A stretch of 64,000 bases of DNA from Flavobacterium psychrophilum (lineage in GTDB: Bacteria; Bacteroidota; Bacteroidia; Flavobacteriales; Flavobacteriaceae): contig CAMCFT010000016.1 of assembly GCA_945874225.1 (NCBI GenBank), forward strand, positions 21,338 through 85,337. The letters are read 5' to 3'. Of the stretch, positions 19,815-29,390 are shown piece after piece (within the stretch, counting starts at the first letter, position 1; each line of letters opens with the position of its first letter). The notes beneath the pieces were generated by a model that was not told the origin of the DNA, made no database searches, and worked only from the letters and a program-made list of their open reading frames with translations. The position numbers were made by a program, and so were the translations under genes.

Positions 19815-20579
19815 TTATTCTATTTCAACCATAATTGGACAATGGTCAGAATGTTTGGCTTCGGGTAATATAACGGCTCTTTTTAGTTTTTGTTTCAAAG
19901 GTTCGCTAACTAAACAATAATCAATGCGCCAACCCTTGTTTTCTAATCTTGCTGATGGAAATCGAACCGTCCACCAAGTGTAATTATTGGGTTCTTTGTT
20001 CAAAAAACGGAAACTGTCGATAAATCCGCTTTTCATAAAACCGTCAAGCCAAGCTCTTTCTTCGGGTAAAAATCCAGAAACTTTCTTGTTCCGAATTGGA
20101 TCGTGAATGTCAATTGCTTCGTGGCAAATATTGTAATCGCCACAAATTACGAGATTTGGGATTTCCTTTTTAAGTTCATTGATATAATTTTGGAAATCAT
20201 CCATATACATAAACTTATGATCCAATCTTTCGATATTTGTTCCCGAAGGCAAATACAAACTCATCACTGATAATTCCTCAAAATCAACCCGAATATTTCT
20301 TCCTTCAAAATCCATATGGGGAATTCCTGTTCCGAAAACCACTTTTTTGGGTTCTGTTTTCGATAAAATTGCCACGCCGCTGTATCCTTTTTTTGTGGCT
20401 GGAAACCAATAATGATAAGGATAACCCGCAAGTTCAAAATCTAAAAGCGGAATTTGCTCGGGAGTTGCCTTGATTTCCTGGAGGCAAATTACATCAGGAT
20501 TAGCTTGTTGAATCCAGTTAATGAATCCTTTAGAAATTGCCGATCTTATTCCGTTAACGTTATAGGAAATGATTTTCAT
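19815..20579 (-). CDS. xth: Exodeoxyribonuclease III
   Basis: Mg-dependent AP endonuclease and 3'-5' exonuclease of base-excision repair, 254 residues from the ATG at 20579 (MKIISYNVNGIRSAI). An ATG 21 bases earlier would add MKIKIFL and is less likely. Motifs of the endonuclease/exonuclease/phosphatase fold: CLQEIKA (metal-binding Glu), ICGDYNICHEAIDIHDP and the terminal HSDHCPIMVEI with the catalytic Asp-His. A TAnnTTTG box lies 19 bases upstream. Confidence 0.95.
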   Translation of the reverse strand: MKIISYNVNGIRSAISKGFINWIQQANPDVICLQEIKATPEQIPLLDFELAGYPYHYWFPATKKGYSGVAILSKTEPKKVVFGTGIPHMDFEGRNIRVDFEELSVMSLYLPSGTNIERLDHKFMYMDDFQNYINELKKEIPNLVICGDYNICHEAIDIHDPIRNKKVSGFLPEERAWLDGFMKSGFIDSFRFLNKEPNNYTWWTVRFPSARLENKGWRIDYCLVSEPLKQKLKRAVILPEAKHSDHCPIMVEIE

Positions 20580-20597
20580 TAAAAATATTTTGATTTT

Positions 20598-20605
20598 CAA
20601 ATGTA
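20598..20605 (-). promoter_or_regulatory. Candidate -7 box of xth
   Basis: TACATTTG on the reverse strand, 19 bases before the preferred ATG at 20579, supports that start over the one at 20600. Confidence 0.45.
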
Positions 20606-20659
20606 ATGAAAAACAATAAAGATTGATTGCTAAAAAAAGAAGAAAATGGAGTTTTTTGC

Positions 20660-20667
20660 TATCTTTG
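20660..20667 (+). promoter_or_regulatory. Candidate -7 box of the acyltransferase gene
   Basis: TATCTTTG matches TAnnTTTG, 26 bases before the ATG at 20694. It diverges from the xth box 55 bases away. No -33 element was seen at the right spacing. Confidence 0.45.
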
Positions 20668-20693
20668 TTACTTGCTCAAAAAACAAAAGCTAA

Positions 20694-22496
20694 ATGGGTT
20701 TAGTAACCGCCAAAGAAGTTGCAAAAGCAATAAACGCCGATAAGTACGGAATATTAGGTACTTTTTCAGGTTGGTTGTTGATGAAAGCACTTAAAATTTC
20801 TACTATAAACAAAGTCTATGATCGAAACAAGCACTTAAAAGAAGTGGATTTTTTGAATGCTCTTTTAGATGATTTACAAATAAAATTTGAGATTCCAGAA
20901 GAGGATTTTAAACGCCTCCCTAAAGAGGGTGCTTACATAACCATTTCAAATCATCCTCTTGGAGGAATTGATGGGATTTTACTCCTCAAATTGATGTTGG
21001 AAAAGGAGCCTAATTTCAAGATTATTGCCAACTTTCTGTTGCATCGTATTGACCCGATGAAGCCTTATATTATGCCTGTCAATCCTTTCGAAAATCACAA
21101 AAATGCTAAATCAAGCGTGATTGGAATCAAGGAAACCCTCCGTCATTTGAGCGATGGAAAACCATTGGGAATGTTCCCAGCGGGAGAGGTTTCTACTTAT
21201 AAAGATGGAAAGTTAATGGTTGACAAACCCTGGGAAGAAGGAGCTATAAAGGTAATTAGAAAAGCACAAGTTCCAGTTGTCCCCATTTATTTTCACGCCA
21301 AAAACAGCTGGTTTTTTTATTTCCTTTCGAAAATTAGCGACACTTTGCGCACGGCAAAATTACCTTCAGAAGTATTTAGCCAAAAACATCGCGCTATAAA
21401 AGTGCGTATCGGGAAGCCTATTTCTGTTGCGGAACAAAATGAACACACTACACTTGAAGATTATTCAGAATTTTTAAGAAGAAAAACATATATGCTGGCA
21501 AACCCTTTCGAAAAGGAAACACCATTTTTACCAACATCAACTCTAAAACTTCCAAAGAATCCAAAGAAAATTGTTACTGCCGCCAATCAGGAAAAAATGG
21601 TCAAGGAAATTAACGCCTTGCGAGAAAATGATTGTCGATTGTTAGAAAGTAAAAATTACGAAGTGTTTTTTGCCAAAGCTACAGACATGCCCAATGTTCT
21701 TCACGAAATAGGCCGATTACGAGAAATCACATTCAGGGAAGTAGGCGAAGGAACAAATGAATCGATAGATATTGACTCTTACGACAAATATTATCGCCAT
21801 ATGTTTTTATGGGATAGTGATGCCCAAAAAATTGCGGGAGCTTATAGAATGGGATTGGGTTCAGAAATTTATCCTAAATATGGAATTGACGGGTTTTATT
21901 TAACTGATTTGTTCCGATTTGAGCCCGAATTATACGATATGATGCACAAATCAATTGAAATGGGTCGTGCCTTTATCGTTAAAGAATACCAACAAAAACC
22001 AATGCCTCTTTTCTTACTTTGGAAAGGAATCATCCATATTACATTGCGTTATCCGGAACATAAATTCTTACTTGGCGGCGTGAGCATCAGTAATCAATTT
22101 TCTGATTTTTCGAAATCTTTGATGATTGAATTTATGAAATCTAATTTTTATGACCCTTATATTGCCCAATATATTCATCCTAAAAAAGCCTTTAAAGTCA
22201 AACTGAAAGATGCTGACAAGGATTTCATCTTTGATGAAGCCGAAGCGGATTTGAATAAATTTGACAAACTTATCGACGAATTAGAACCGGGAGCTTTGCG
22301 TTTGCCAGTTTTAATAAAAAAATACATTAAACAAAATGCTCGCGTGGTTGCTTTTAACGTTGACCCTTTGTTTAACAATGCGATTGACGGATTAATGTAT
22401 ATCCGTATTTCCGATATTCCGGACAGTACTGTAAAACCTGTAATGGAAGAATTTCAGGCAGAATTAGAAAGAAAATTAGCTGAGAAAGAGGAATAG
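20694..22496 (+). CDS. olsF: Bifunctional acyltransferase, OlsF-like (aminolipid synthesis)
   Basis: 600 residues with two domains. The N-terminal PlsC-type O-acyltransferase (about 70-260) has SNHPLGGIDG (the HX4D catalytic motif) and GMFPAGEVSTYKDGK. The C-terminal GNAT/OlsB-like N-acyltransferase (about 300-520) has EIGRLREITFREVGEGTNES, DSDAQKIAGAYRMGLG and IEMGRAFIVKEYQQKPMPLF. From memory this arrangement matches OlsF, described from Serratia and Flavobacterium johnsoniae, which makes ornithine lipid from ornithine and two acyl chains. The amino acid used here (ornithine, glycine or another) cannot be told from sequence. Confidence 0.75.
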   Translation: MGLVTAKEVAKAINADKYGILGTFSGWLLMKALKISTINKVYDRNKHLKEVDFLNALLDDLQIKFEIPEEDFKRLPKEGAYITISNHPLGGIDGILLLKLMLEKEPNFKIIANFLLHRIDPMKPYIMPVNPFENHKNAKSSVIGIKETLRHLSDGKPLGMFPAGEVSTYKDGKLMVDKPWEEGAIKVIRKAQVPVVPIYFHAKNSWFFYFLSKISDTLRTAKLPSEVFSQKHRAIKVRIGKPISVAEQNEHTTLEDYSEFLRRKTYMLANPFEKETPFLPTSTLKLPKNPKKIVTAANQEKMVKEINALRENDCRLLESKNYEVFFAKATDMPNVLHEIGRLREITFREVGEGTNESIDIDSYDKYYRHMFLWDSDAQKIAGAYRMGLGSEIYPKYGIDGFYLTDLFRFEPELYDMMHKSIEMGRAFIVKEYQQKPMPLFLLWKGIIHITLRYPEHKFLLGGVSISNQFSDFSKSLMIEFMKSNFYDPYIAQYIHPKKAFKVKLKDADKDFIFDEAEADLNKFDKLIDELEPGALRLPVLIKKYIKQNARVVAFNVDPLFNNAIDGLMYIRISDIPDSTVKPVMEEFQAELERKLAEKEE

Positions 22497-22549
22497 CAGG
22501 CGGCAGATTGCAGGCAGCAGTCTAAATAATTTCTCAACCTATTTTTATT

Positions 22550-22999
22550 TCACTTCCAAATCGATTGATGCAAAATGTCATCAATAGAATTATTTCTTAT
22601 AAAATAAATGACTCTGATGAAGTGATAGGTTACTAGAAAAATTCCTAAACCATACGCCAGTTTTTTATTGAAAAGCAAATTGTTGAAATATTCTTTTTTG
22701 GTTAATAATTCAGTTGTGAGAACTACTATTGTCACTATACAAAACGCAATTACTAATGGTCCGAAAATATTATAATACAAACTTTTTTGTAAATCTCCCT
22801 CGTAGAAATAAACTAACGATTTAGTGATTCCGCAACCCGGACAAGGAAAACCAGTAAGCATCTTTAAAGGACACAAAGACTGATCCGTTTCAAGATGATT
22901 GTTGTGATTAAAAAACATCAAAAAAAACGGAATCATCAGCGTAATAAATGCGCCGATAATTCCGTAAATTTTAAATTCAATGTTTTTTTTTAAAACCAA
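22550..22999 (-). CDS. DUF2752 family membrane protein
   Basis: 149 residues with about three membrane spans and the family core CPLKMLTGFPCPGCGITKS (three conserved cysteines, CPGCG) followed by FYEGDLQKSLYYNIFGPLV. The function is unknown. The start overlaps the TM2 gene by 10 bases, so the two are co-transcribed and possibly translationally coupled; the DUF2752/TM2 pairing is commonly seen in Bacteroidota by my recollection. Confidence 0.88.
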   Translation of the reverse strand: MVLKKNIEFKIYGIIGAFITLMIPFFLMFFNHNNHLETDQSLCPLKMLTGFPCPGCGITKSLVYFYEGDLQKSLYYNIFGPLVIAFCIVTIVVLTTELLTKKEYFNNLLFNKKLAYGLGIFLVTYHFIRVIYFIRNNSIDDILHQSIWK

Positions 23000-23268
23000 C
23001 CTTTTTTATTAGCTTGATAGATATTGTAAAATTCTTCGTCGGATTTGGTTAAGTAAATAATTCCTTCTATAAAACCAATAATTCCGCCTATTCCACAAGT
23101 GCAAACTCCAATTAATAGTTGAATAACCCCTTCCTGCGTATATCCCAAAATAAATTTATGAATTCCTAATCCTCCTAAAATTAAAGCAAAAATCCCGGCA
23201 AGAACTCTTTTGTTTTCTTGTGTAGGCTTTGAGGGTTTATTCCATTCCTCGTGTTTTGAATTTTCCAT
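22990..23268 (-). CDS. TM2 domain-containing protein
   Basis: 92 residues. A short polar N-terminus is followed by a TM2 domain with two membrane helices (KRVLAGIFALILGGLGIHKF, then IQLLIGVCTCGIGGIIGFIE) and the linker LGYTQEGV. It is the first gene of a two-gene unit with DUF2752. The cellular role of bacterial TM2 proteins is not established. Confidence 0.9.
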   Translation of the reverse strand: MENSKHEEWNKPSKPTQENKRVLAGIFALILGGLGIHKFILGYTQEGVIQLLIGVCTCGIGGIIGFIEGIIYLTKSDEEFYNIYQANKKGWF

Positions 23269-23347
23269 AAATTGATTGTTAATTGGTTAGGGTAAAAATA
23301 TAAAAATTATTGGAATACCAAGTTATTTGGTTTAAAAGACAGTTCTT

Positions 23348-24298
23348 TTAACTCAGTGAATATTTTGCTTTGATTTTATCTACAATTACTTGTGCTAATC
23401 GTTCGTGGCTTTCAAATGTCCAGCCGGCAATATGTGGCGTGAGAATTACATTTTTTGCATTCAATAAATATTGAAAAGCTTCGGGAGTATTTTTATCCTG
23501 AAAAAGGGTTTCGAAAGACAATTTTTCATATTCCAAAACGTCTAAACCAGCGCCGAATATTTTTCCAATTTTCATTGCTTCGACCAAATCGGCAGTGACA
23601 ATATTTTTGCCTCTTGAAGTGTTTATTATCCAAAACGGTTTGGCGAAAGCATTGATAAAATCAGCATTAACCATTTTATCCGTTTCGGTTGTCCAAGGAA
23701 TATGAAGACTTAAAACATCCGATTTTTGTTGTAATTCTTCGAGAGAAACTTGTCGAGCATTATCATCGTCAACATTTTCTAGAATGTCATAACACAAAAC
23801 TTCAACATCAAAACCCCGAAGTTTTTTGGCAAAGGATTTTCCCATATTTCCGTAACCAATAATGCCCACAGTTTTCCCGTCGAGTTCGTGACCACGATTG
23901 CTTTCCCGGTTCCAATGTCCTGATTTTATTTCGTTGTCGGCTTTATTCAAATTGTTGAAAAGAGACAAAATCATTCCCAAAGTATGCTCTGCAACTGCAT
24001 TTCTATTGCCTTCCGGCGCTGCAATGAGTTGGATGTTTTTTGATAAAGCATAGTCGCAATCAATGCTTTCTAAACCAGCTCCAACTCGTGCAATGAATTG
24101 TAAATTCATGGCTTTGTCCAAAAATGTTTTATCAATTTTGAACCTACTACGAATGACAATTCCTTGATAATCCTGAATTTTTTCTTCTATTTCAGCTTTC
24201 GAAGAAGTAAAATCTTCGTGATTTATAAATCCTGCCTGCTGCAATTGTTCCCAAAGCAGTGGATGATTGCTATCGATATGAAGGATTTTAATGTCCAT
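23348..24298 (-). CDS. D-2-hydroxyacid dehydrogenase family protein
   Basis: NAD-dependent cytoplasmic dehydrogenase of the phosphoglycerate/lactate dehydrogenase family, 316 residues. It shows RVGAGLESIDCDYA, the nucleotide-binding loop GIIGYGNMGKSFAKKL (near 145), WIINTSRGKNI (substrate Arg region), a Glu in DVLEYEKLSFE and ILTPHIAGWTFES with the catalytic His. The usual C-terminal ACT domain of SerA is absent, so this may act on another 2-hydroxyacid. It is monocistronic. Confidence 0.88.
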   Translation of the reverse strand: MDIKILHIDSNHPLLWEQLQQAGFINHEDFTSSKAEIEEKIQDYQGIVIRSRFKIDKTFLDKAMNLQFIARVGAGLESIDCDYALSKNIQLIAAPEGNRNAVAEHTLGMILSLFNNLNKADNEIKSGHWNRESNRGHELDGKTVGIIGYGNMGKSFAKKLRGFDVEVLCYDILENVDDDNARQVSLEELQQKSDVLSLHIPWTTETDKMVNADFINAFAKPFWIINTSRGKNIVTADLVEAMKIGKIFGAGLDVLEYEKLSFETLFQDKNTPEAFQYLLNAKNVILTPHIAGWTFESHERLAQVIVDKIKAKYSLS

Positions 24299-24417
24299 AA
24301 AATGTGTTTCAATATTTGGTTTACCAAAATAACAAAAAAATTGCGGTTTATCGTTTTGTTAAAAGGATTTAGTGTTGCAATTGTGTAAGTTTGTATAAAA
24401 AAGTGCTGTTAAAATGT

Positions 24418-24595
24418 ACACAGATAGACGCTGATTCGCTTTGCGACCCGAGCCTCAAAGAGCGAATAGGCGAAGCAAAACACAGATTAAAACGGATTTT
24501 AAAAATTAATCTAAAAAAATCAGTTTTTTTTAGTGTCTTTGCTTTAGCAAATCCGTCTCATCAGTGTCCCTTTTTACAGATACGGATTAAACGAA
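24418..24595. repeat. Repeat filler with CCCGAGC/GGCGAAGC module
   Basis: The 310-bp gap before nhaA holds a TACACAGATAGACG-type stretch, a module from GACCCGAG (about 24444) to AGGCGAAGC (about 24477), and loosely paired arms around ACGGATTTTAAAA (about 24492) and CAAATCCGTCTCATCAGTG (about 24549). A 73-codon frame starting at 24391 is made of this repeat and is not a credible gene. Confidence 0.55.
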
Positions 24596-24608
24596 AAGAA
24601 TTCAAAAT

Positions 24609-25781
24609 ATGAAATTAACAATAACCTTTAAATCCTTCTTTAAAAGTGAAAAAGCAGGTGGAATTCTGCTACTTTGTGTAACCATTTTATCACTTTTCCT
24701 TGCCAATTCTCCCATTCAAACAGAATATATTCAGTTTTGGTCCACAGAAGTTGGGCATCATTCTATCACACATTGGATAAACGATGGCTTGATGACGATT
24801 TTCTTTCTTTTGATAGGATTGGAGTTAGAACGCGAAATTTATCACGGAGAATTGTCTAGCATCAAAAATGCGGCTTTGCCTATTTTTGGTGCTTTCGGTG
24901 GAATGCTTGTTCCTGCTGGATTATTTTTATTGTTGAATTTTGGAACCATAACCCAAAACGGGGCGGGAATCCCAATGGCGACTGACATTGCATTTGCCAT
25001 AGGAATTTTGTCACTTTTAGGAAGTCGTGTTTCCGCTTCCTTGAAAATATTTCTAACCGCATTAGCCGTCATTGACGATTTAGGAGCCATTATTGTGATT
25101 GCCATATTCTACACAACGTCTATTGCTTTTGTAAATTTATTTATTGCTTTAGGCATTATGGGTGGTTTATTTATTTTAAATCGGATGAAAATTTATAACC
25201 TGATTCCCTACCTTATTGGAGGAATTGCAATGTGGTATTTTATGCTAAATTCTGGAGTTCACGCTACTATTACTGGTGTTTTATTAGCTTTCGTTATTCC
25301 TTTTGGTGACGGAAGCAAGAAATCACCTTCCTATATTTTACAACATTTTCTACACAAACCTGTAGCGTTTATAATCCTGCCTTTGTTTGCTATTGCCAAT
25401 ACTTGCATCGCCATTGATTCAGGCTGGCAAGATGGTTTAACTCATTCAAATTCTATTGGAATTCTATTGGGACTTGTCATTGGAAAACCTTTGGGAATCT
25501 TTCTTTTTTCTTTCTTAGGAGTGAGTTTAGGACTTTGTGCTCTGCCTAAAGATTTGAAATGGAAAACCATCATTGGCGCAGGAATGTTGGGTGGAATTGG
25601 CTTTACAATGTCAATTTTTATTACGCTACTTGCCTTTAAAAATGATGGTTCAGCAGTGATTACGTATTCTAAAATTGCTATTTTGATTGCGTCTTTTATT
25701 GCAGGAACTATGGGTTTCCTTTGGTTGAAATTCACATTGAAAAACCCTGTTCAGAAAACAATAACCGTCCCAAAAGAATAA
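24609..25781 (+). CDS. nhaA: Na+/H+ antiporter NhaA
   Basis: Exports Na+ (and Li+) in exchange for protons at the inner membrane; 390 residues, normal for NhaA, with about 11-12 helices. Landmarks: GLMTIFFLLIGLELEREI, MATDIAFAIGILSLLGSRV (ion-pathway Asp) and ALAVIDDLGAIIVIA (the paired Asp residues of the binding site), then VHATITGVLLAFVIP and GGIGFTMSIFITLLAF. It is monocistronic and ends at a strong bidirectional terminator. Confidence 0.97.
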   Translation: MKLTITFKSFFKSEKAGGILLLCVTILSLFLANSPIQTEYIQFWSTEVGHHSITHWINDGLMTIFFLLIGLELEREIYHGELSSIKNAALPIFGAFGGMLVPAGLFLLLNFGTITQNGAGIPMATDIAFAIGILSLLGSRVSASLKIFLTALAVIDDLGAIIVIAIFYTTSIAFVNLFIALGIMGGLFILNRMKIYNLIPYLIGGIAMWYFMLNSGVHATITGVLLAFVIPFGDGSKKSPSYILQHFLHKPVAFIILPLFAIANTCIAIDSGWQDGLTHSNSIGILLGLVIGKPLGIFLFSFLGVSLGLCALPKDLKWKTIIGAGMLGGIGFTMSIFITLLAFKNDGSAVITYSKIAILIASFIAGTMGFLWLKFTLKNPVQKTITVPKE

Positions 25782-25803
25782 TTAGATTTGCAATAAATAC
25801 AAA

Positions 25804-25837
25804 AAGGGAATTTAGCAAATACTAAATTCCCTTTTTT
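25804..25837. terminator. Bidirectional terminator between nhaA and proC
   Basis: The perfect 12-bp arms 25804-25815 and 25822-25833 (AAGGGAATTTAG and complement) flank a 6-base loop, with T-runs on both strands. It sits between convergent genes. Confidence 0.85.
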
Positions 25838-25855
25838 GGTTTTTTATGAAAATTT

Positions 25856-26632
25856 TTATCCCTTGATTTGTTTCAAAGAAGTCTTGATTCCTCTAATCAA
25901 TGACGAACTGAAACCGTGCATTTCCATTTCGTTCAATCCCGCAATGGTACAACCTTGTGGCGTTGTCACTCTATCAATTAATTGTTCCGGATGTATGTTT
26001 TCTTCCATAATCATTTCGGCAGCGCCTTTTACGGTTTGGGCTGAAATAGCCAAAGCTGTTTGCCAGTCAAATCCTATTTCGATTCCGGCTTGCATCGAAG
26101 CGCGAATATAACGCAACGCGAAAGCGGTTCCGCTTGCCGCCAAAACTGTAGCCGCATCCATTAATTTTTCATCAATAATAGGTGCCGTTCCTAAGTCTTG
26201 GAAGAGAGCTACAATATTTTGTGCATTCTCTTTGTCTTTTTCATTGAAAGCAATACACGTTGCCGATGCGCCAAATTGAGCCGCAATATTAGGCATGATT
26301 CGAATGGCATGATGTGTATCACCAATCTTGTTTTGAAGTGCTTCAATAGACAATCCACTTACTGCAGAAGAAATTACTTTGTTAGAAATTACAGGAAGAA
26401 TTTCTGCCAAAACAGTGTTTACCTGATACGGTTTTATGGTCAAAATAATAACGTCTGCTTCTTGAATGTTATGTTTGTTATCAGTCGAAACAGTTACGCC
26501 TAATTTTTCTAAATACAGAATGCTTGAAGTGTTTCTCCTAGTTACAGTTACTTGATTGTTTTTCGAAAATTTTGCTATTCCTAATGCTATAGAAACGCCT
26601 AAGTTTCCGCCGCCGATTATATGTACTTTCAT
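25856..26632 (-). CDS. proC: Pyrroline-5-carboxylate reductase
   Basis: Last step of proline synthesis, reducing P5C with NADPH. 258 residues. An N-terminal Rossmann fold (MKVHIIGGGNLGVSIALGI, TVTRRN), VISSAVSGLSIEALQ, AIRIMPNIAAQFGASATCI and the C-terminal helical dimer domain (ALAISAQTVKGAAEMIM, RVTTPQGCTIAGLNEME) are all characteristic. It is last of rsmA-mgtE-proC, 12 bases after mgtE. Confidence 0.94.
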   Translation of the reverse strand: MKVHIIGGGNLGVSIALGIAKFSKNNQVTVTRRNTSSILYLEKLGVTVSTDNKHNIQEADVIILTIKPYQVNTVLAEILPVISNKVISSAVSGLSIEALQNKIGDTHHAIRIMPNIAAQFGASATCIAFNEKDKENAQNIVALFQDLGTAPIIDEKLMDAATVLAASGTAFALRYIRASMQAGIEIGFDWQTALAISAQTVKGAAEMIMEENIHPEQLIDRVTTPQGCTIAGLNEMEMHGFSSSLIRGIKTSLKQIKG

Positions 26633-26644
26633 TTTGTGTGTTTT

Positions 26645-27997
26645 TTAAAATCCTAAAATCAGTCTCGCTATTGTAAAATAAATAAGAATTCCGCAAATAT
26701 CATTACTGGTAGTGATAAATGGCCCTGTTGCGAGTGCAGGGTCAATTCCGAATTTATCCAGCAATAATGGGACAAATGTCCCGATGAGCGATGCAATAAT
26801 AATTACCGAAACTAATGCAATAGTAACAATAATTCCAATTATAAATTCAACTTTTAAAAGAAAATGACTTCCCAAAAATAAAATGATTGCCAGAATCACT
26901 CCATTCAATAAACTCAATGAGACTTCTTTTATCAATCTGTTGAACAATGAACCGCTCAAGGTGTCGTTCGCCAAACCTTGTACAATAATTGCCGAAGATT
27001 GCACACCCACATTTCCTGCCATTGCAGCTATAAGTGGTGTAAAAAAGAATAAATTCCCGTGTTGCAACATAGCGTCGCCAAACAAACCGAGGACTTTTAC
27101 AGATATAAACCCTCCCAAAAGCGCTAAAACTAACCAAGGCAAGCGAGCTTTTGTCAACTCCAGAATACTATCATCCGCTTCAACATCTTGTGAGATACCG
27201 GCAGCTAATTGATAATCCTCATTTGCTTCGTCCTTGATTACATCCACGATATCATCGATGGTGATTCGGCCAACCAATCGCCCCAATTCATCAATTACAG
27301 GAATGGCTTCCAAGTCATATTTTTGCATAATTCGAGCAACCTCAACGTCTTCAGCATCGACATTCACCGAATTTAATTTTTTGATATAAACTTCGCTAAT
27401 TGGCGTTTTTGCTGATGTTGTCAACAAATCCTTGAGCGACAAACGGCCTAATAATCTGTCTTCATCATCAACCACATAAATAGAATGTACTCTTGAAATA
27501 TTTTCGGCCTGGACTCTCATTTGCTTTATGCAAGTGAAAACGTTCCAGTTTTCGTTGACTTTCACCAACTCTTTATGCATAATTCCACCCGCAGTATCCT
27601 CGTCATAACGCAACAAATCAACAATGTCTTTGGCATGTTCAACATCGTGAAGTTCAGATATTACTTTTTGTTTTTTGCTTTGTGAAAGTTCAGCAATAAT
27701 ATCCGCCGCATCATTAGTTTCAAGCTCGTCAAGTTCTTCGGCAATTTCTTTTGGCGAAAGCCTGCTCAATATATTTTCCCGCAAATCATCTTCTAATTCA
27801 AGAAGAATCTCGGCGGTTTTTTCGCTATCTAAAACCTTGAAAATATAAGTTGCTTCATCAAAATCGAGCTCATCTAGAATTTCGGCAATATCAGCGTGAT
27901 GCAAATCATTCAGTAAAACTTCCAATTGCTGGTCGTTTTTACTCTGAATAAGTTGCTCTAATTCTTGGATTAGATCTTTGCTGATTTTAAACTCCAT
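26645..27997 (-). CDS. mgtE: Magnesium transporter MgtE
   Basis: Mg2+ channel/transporter of the inner membrane, 450 residues, full length. It has an acidic N domain (about 1-130, repeated [27 protein letters not shown] motifs), two CBS domains (about 135-255, [35 protein letters not shown]) that sense Mg2+, a plug helix and five transmembrane helices with the pore segment [17 protein letters not shown]. The start overlaps rsmA by 11 bases. Confidence 0.95.
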   Translation of the reverse strand: MEFKISKDLIQELEQLIQSKNDQQLEVLLNDLHHADIAEILDELDFDEATYIFKVLDSEKTAEILLELEDDLRENILSRLSPKEIAEELDELETNDAADIIAELSQSKKQKVISELHDVEHAKDIVDLLRYDEDTAGGIMHKELVKVNENWNVFTCIKQMRVQAENISRVHSIYVVDDEDRLLGRLSLKDLLTTSAKTPISEVYIKKLNSVNVDAEDVEVARIMQKYDLEAIPVIDELGRLVGRITIDDIVDVIKDEANEDYQLAAGISQDVEADDSILELTKARLPWLVLALLGGFISVKVLGLFGDAMLQHGNLFFFTPLIAAMAGNVGVQSSAIIVQGLANDTLSGSLFNRLIKEVSLSLLNGVILAIILFLGSHFLLKVEFIIGIIVTIALVSVIIIASLIGTFVPLLLDKFGIDPALATGPFITTSNDICGILIYFTIARLILGF

Positions 27998-28766
27998 CGG
28001 CTTCTATTTTTTGTGTAAGTGCTATAAATTGCTCCACATTAAGTTGTTCTGGACGGAGATTAAAAACTTCGTCTTCCCTTAAACTATCGGACAAATTTAA
28101 GGTTTTTAAACTATTTCTCAAGGTTTTTCTGCGTTGCTGGAAAGCAGTTTTGACGACCGTGAAAAACAGTTTCTCTCCGCAAGGCAAAGTATAATTTTCT
28201 TTTCTGCGCAAACGCAAAACTCCTGATTTAACCTTTGGTGGCGGAATAAAAACGTGCTCGTCAACAGTGAATAAATATTCGGCATCGTAAAAAGCCTGGA
28301 CTAAAACCGATAGAATTCCATACGCTTTTGTTCCCTTTTTTTCGCAAATGCGTTCGGCCACTTCTTTCTGAAACATTCCTGCAAATTCAGGAATTTGGTT
28401 GCGATATTCCAATGCTTTGAATACGATTTGTGTGGAAATATTATAAGGAAAATTCCCGATAATGGCGAATTGTTTCCCCTCAAAAACTTCATTAATGTTG
28501 TATTTCAGGAAATCTTTAGAGATGATTTTATCCTTTAATTTTGGATAATTCTCATCAAGATATGTCACCGATTCTGTGTCGATTTCAATAACGTAAGTAT
28601 TGATTGGTTTTTCCAATAAATACTTGGTCAAAACTCCCATTCCTGGACCTATTTCTAATACATCATCGTAACCTTCAAGATTCAATGTGTCGGCAATTGC
28701 TTTGGCAATACTTTCGTCTTTTAAGAAATGCTGTCCGAGGTGTTTTTTGGCTTTTACTTTTTCCAT
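27987..28766 (-). CDS. rsmA: 16S rRNA (adenine1518/1519-N6)-dimethyltransferase
   Basis: KsgA-type methyltransferase that dimethylates two adjacent adenines in helix 45 of 16S rRNA late in 30S assembly. 259 residues. [22 protein letters not shown]-binding [15 protein letters not shown] and the catalytic [15 protein letters not shown] (the NxPY motif) are present, with the C-terminal helical domain ([28 protein letters not shown]). It is first of a three-gene operon. Confidence 0.97.
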   Translation of the reverse strand: MEKVKAKKHLGQHFLKDESIAKAIADTLNLEGYDDVLEIGPGMGVLTKYLLEKPINTYVIEIDTESVTYLDENYPKLKDKIISKDFLKYNINEVFEGKQFAIIGNFPYNISTQIVFKALEYRNQIPEFAGMFQKEVAERICEKKGTKAYGILSVLVQAFYDAEYLFTVDEHVFIPPPKVKSGVLRLRRKENYTLPCGEKLFFTVVKTAFQQRRKTLRNSLKTLNLSDSLREDEVFNLRPEQLNVEQFIALTQKIEADGV

Positions 28767-28779
28767 ATTATTTTATTTT

Positions 28780-28923
28780 GCCACGAAGGCACTAAGGCGC
28801 AAAGGTTTTTTGTTTAAATACTGTATTCAAATGGGACACGGATGATACTGATTTTTTACTGATGGTCATTTGTTTTTTCTAAATTTAGCATTAAAAAATC
28901 TGTGTAAATCCGTTCAATCTGTG
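28780..28923. repeat. Repeat filler upstream of rsmA
   Basis: It contains a GCCACGAAGGCACTAAGGC segment (28780 onward), also seen in altered form at about 60480 and 57830. It is followed by imperfect arms GACACGGATGATACTGATT and its rough complement near 28890. No gene is seen. Confidence 0.5.
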
Positions 28924-28950
28924 GCTAATTATTTTCATACTGAAGCCTTT

Positions 28951-29262
28951 TTAGTGTTCTGAAATCAATTCCAGTTCTGTTCTAAATGACAACATTTTGT
29001 CTCCAAATAATTGAAGCGCTTCATCACGCAATTTTGGAGCATCTTCTTGATAATATTTTTCCAAAGTTGCTTTGCTATCGGTTGTATATTGAACAGAATA
29101 GGTAGTTCCTCCCATTTCTTCCTCAATTAAAACGCGCACCATTCTTGCCGAAGAAAATTTCCCTGTGGCCAAAACTTCTGGAATGTGTTTGTGCTGCATC
29201 CAAATCATCCATTTTTCGCGGACGCTTTCGTGTATGTTTGTGGTAACGTTGTAAATTATCAT
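28951..29262 (-). CDS. DUF4286 family protein
   Basis: 103-residue cytoplasmic protein (MIIYNVTTNIHESVREKWMI, then HKHIPEVLATGKFSSARMVR and TYSVQYTTDSKATLEKYYQE). This ferredoxin-like alpha/beta pattern is typical of the DUF4286 family; the role is unknown. The TPR gene upstream is separated by an inverted pair of GGGGGTTAG-type repeats, so the two may not share regulation. Confidence 0.82.
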   Translation of the reverse strand: MIIYNVTTNIHESVREKWMIWMQHKHIPEVLATGKFSSARMVRVLIEEEMGGTTYSVQYTTDSKATLEKYYQEDAPKLRDEALQLFGDKMLSFRTELELISEH

Positions 29263-29265
29263 ATC

Positions 29266-29390
29266 AGCCCCCTAACCCCCGAAGGGGGAATCCTACTAGG
29301 GGTAAGTAGGGTTAAAGATTAAATTTATTTTTTATTAACAATTCACCATAAATACCAACTCGAAATTCCCCCTTCGGGGATTAGGGGGCT
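29266..29390. repeat. Inverted pair of CCCCCTAACCCCCGAAGG modules
   Basis: The 26-bp copy at 29266-29291 and its inverse at 29365-29390 form an inverted repeat. The right copy overlaps the TPR gene: that gene's last codons (GCC CCC TAA) are repeat sequence. The same module lies in frame inside metG (38762) and, in altered form, after ssb (41112). Confidence 0.8.

Noticed and set aside
24391..24612. 73-codon open frame before nhaA
   Set aside because: Made of interspersed repeat sequence and overlapping the nhaA start; not a credible protein.
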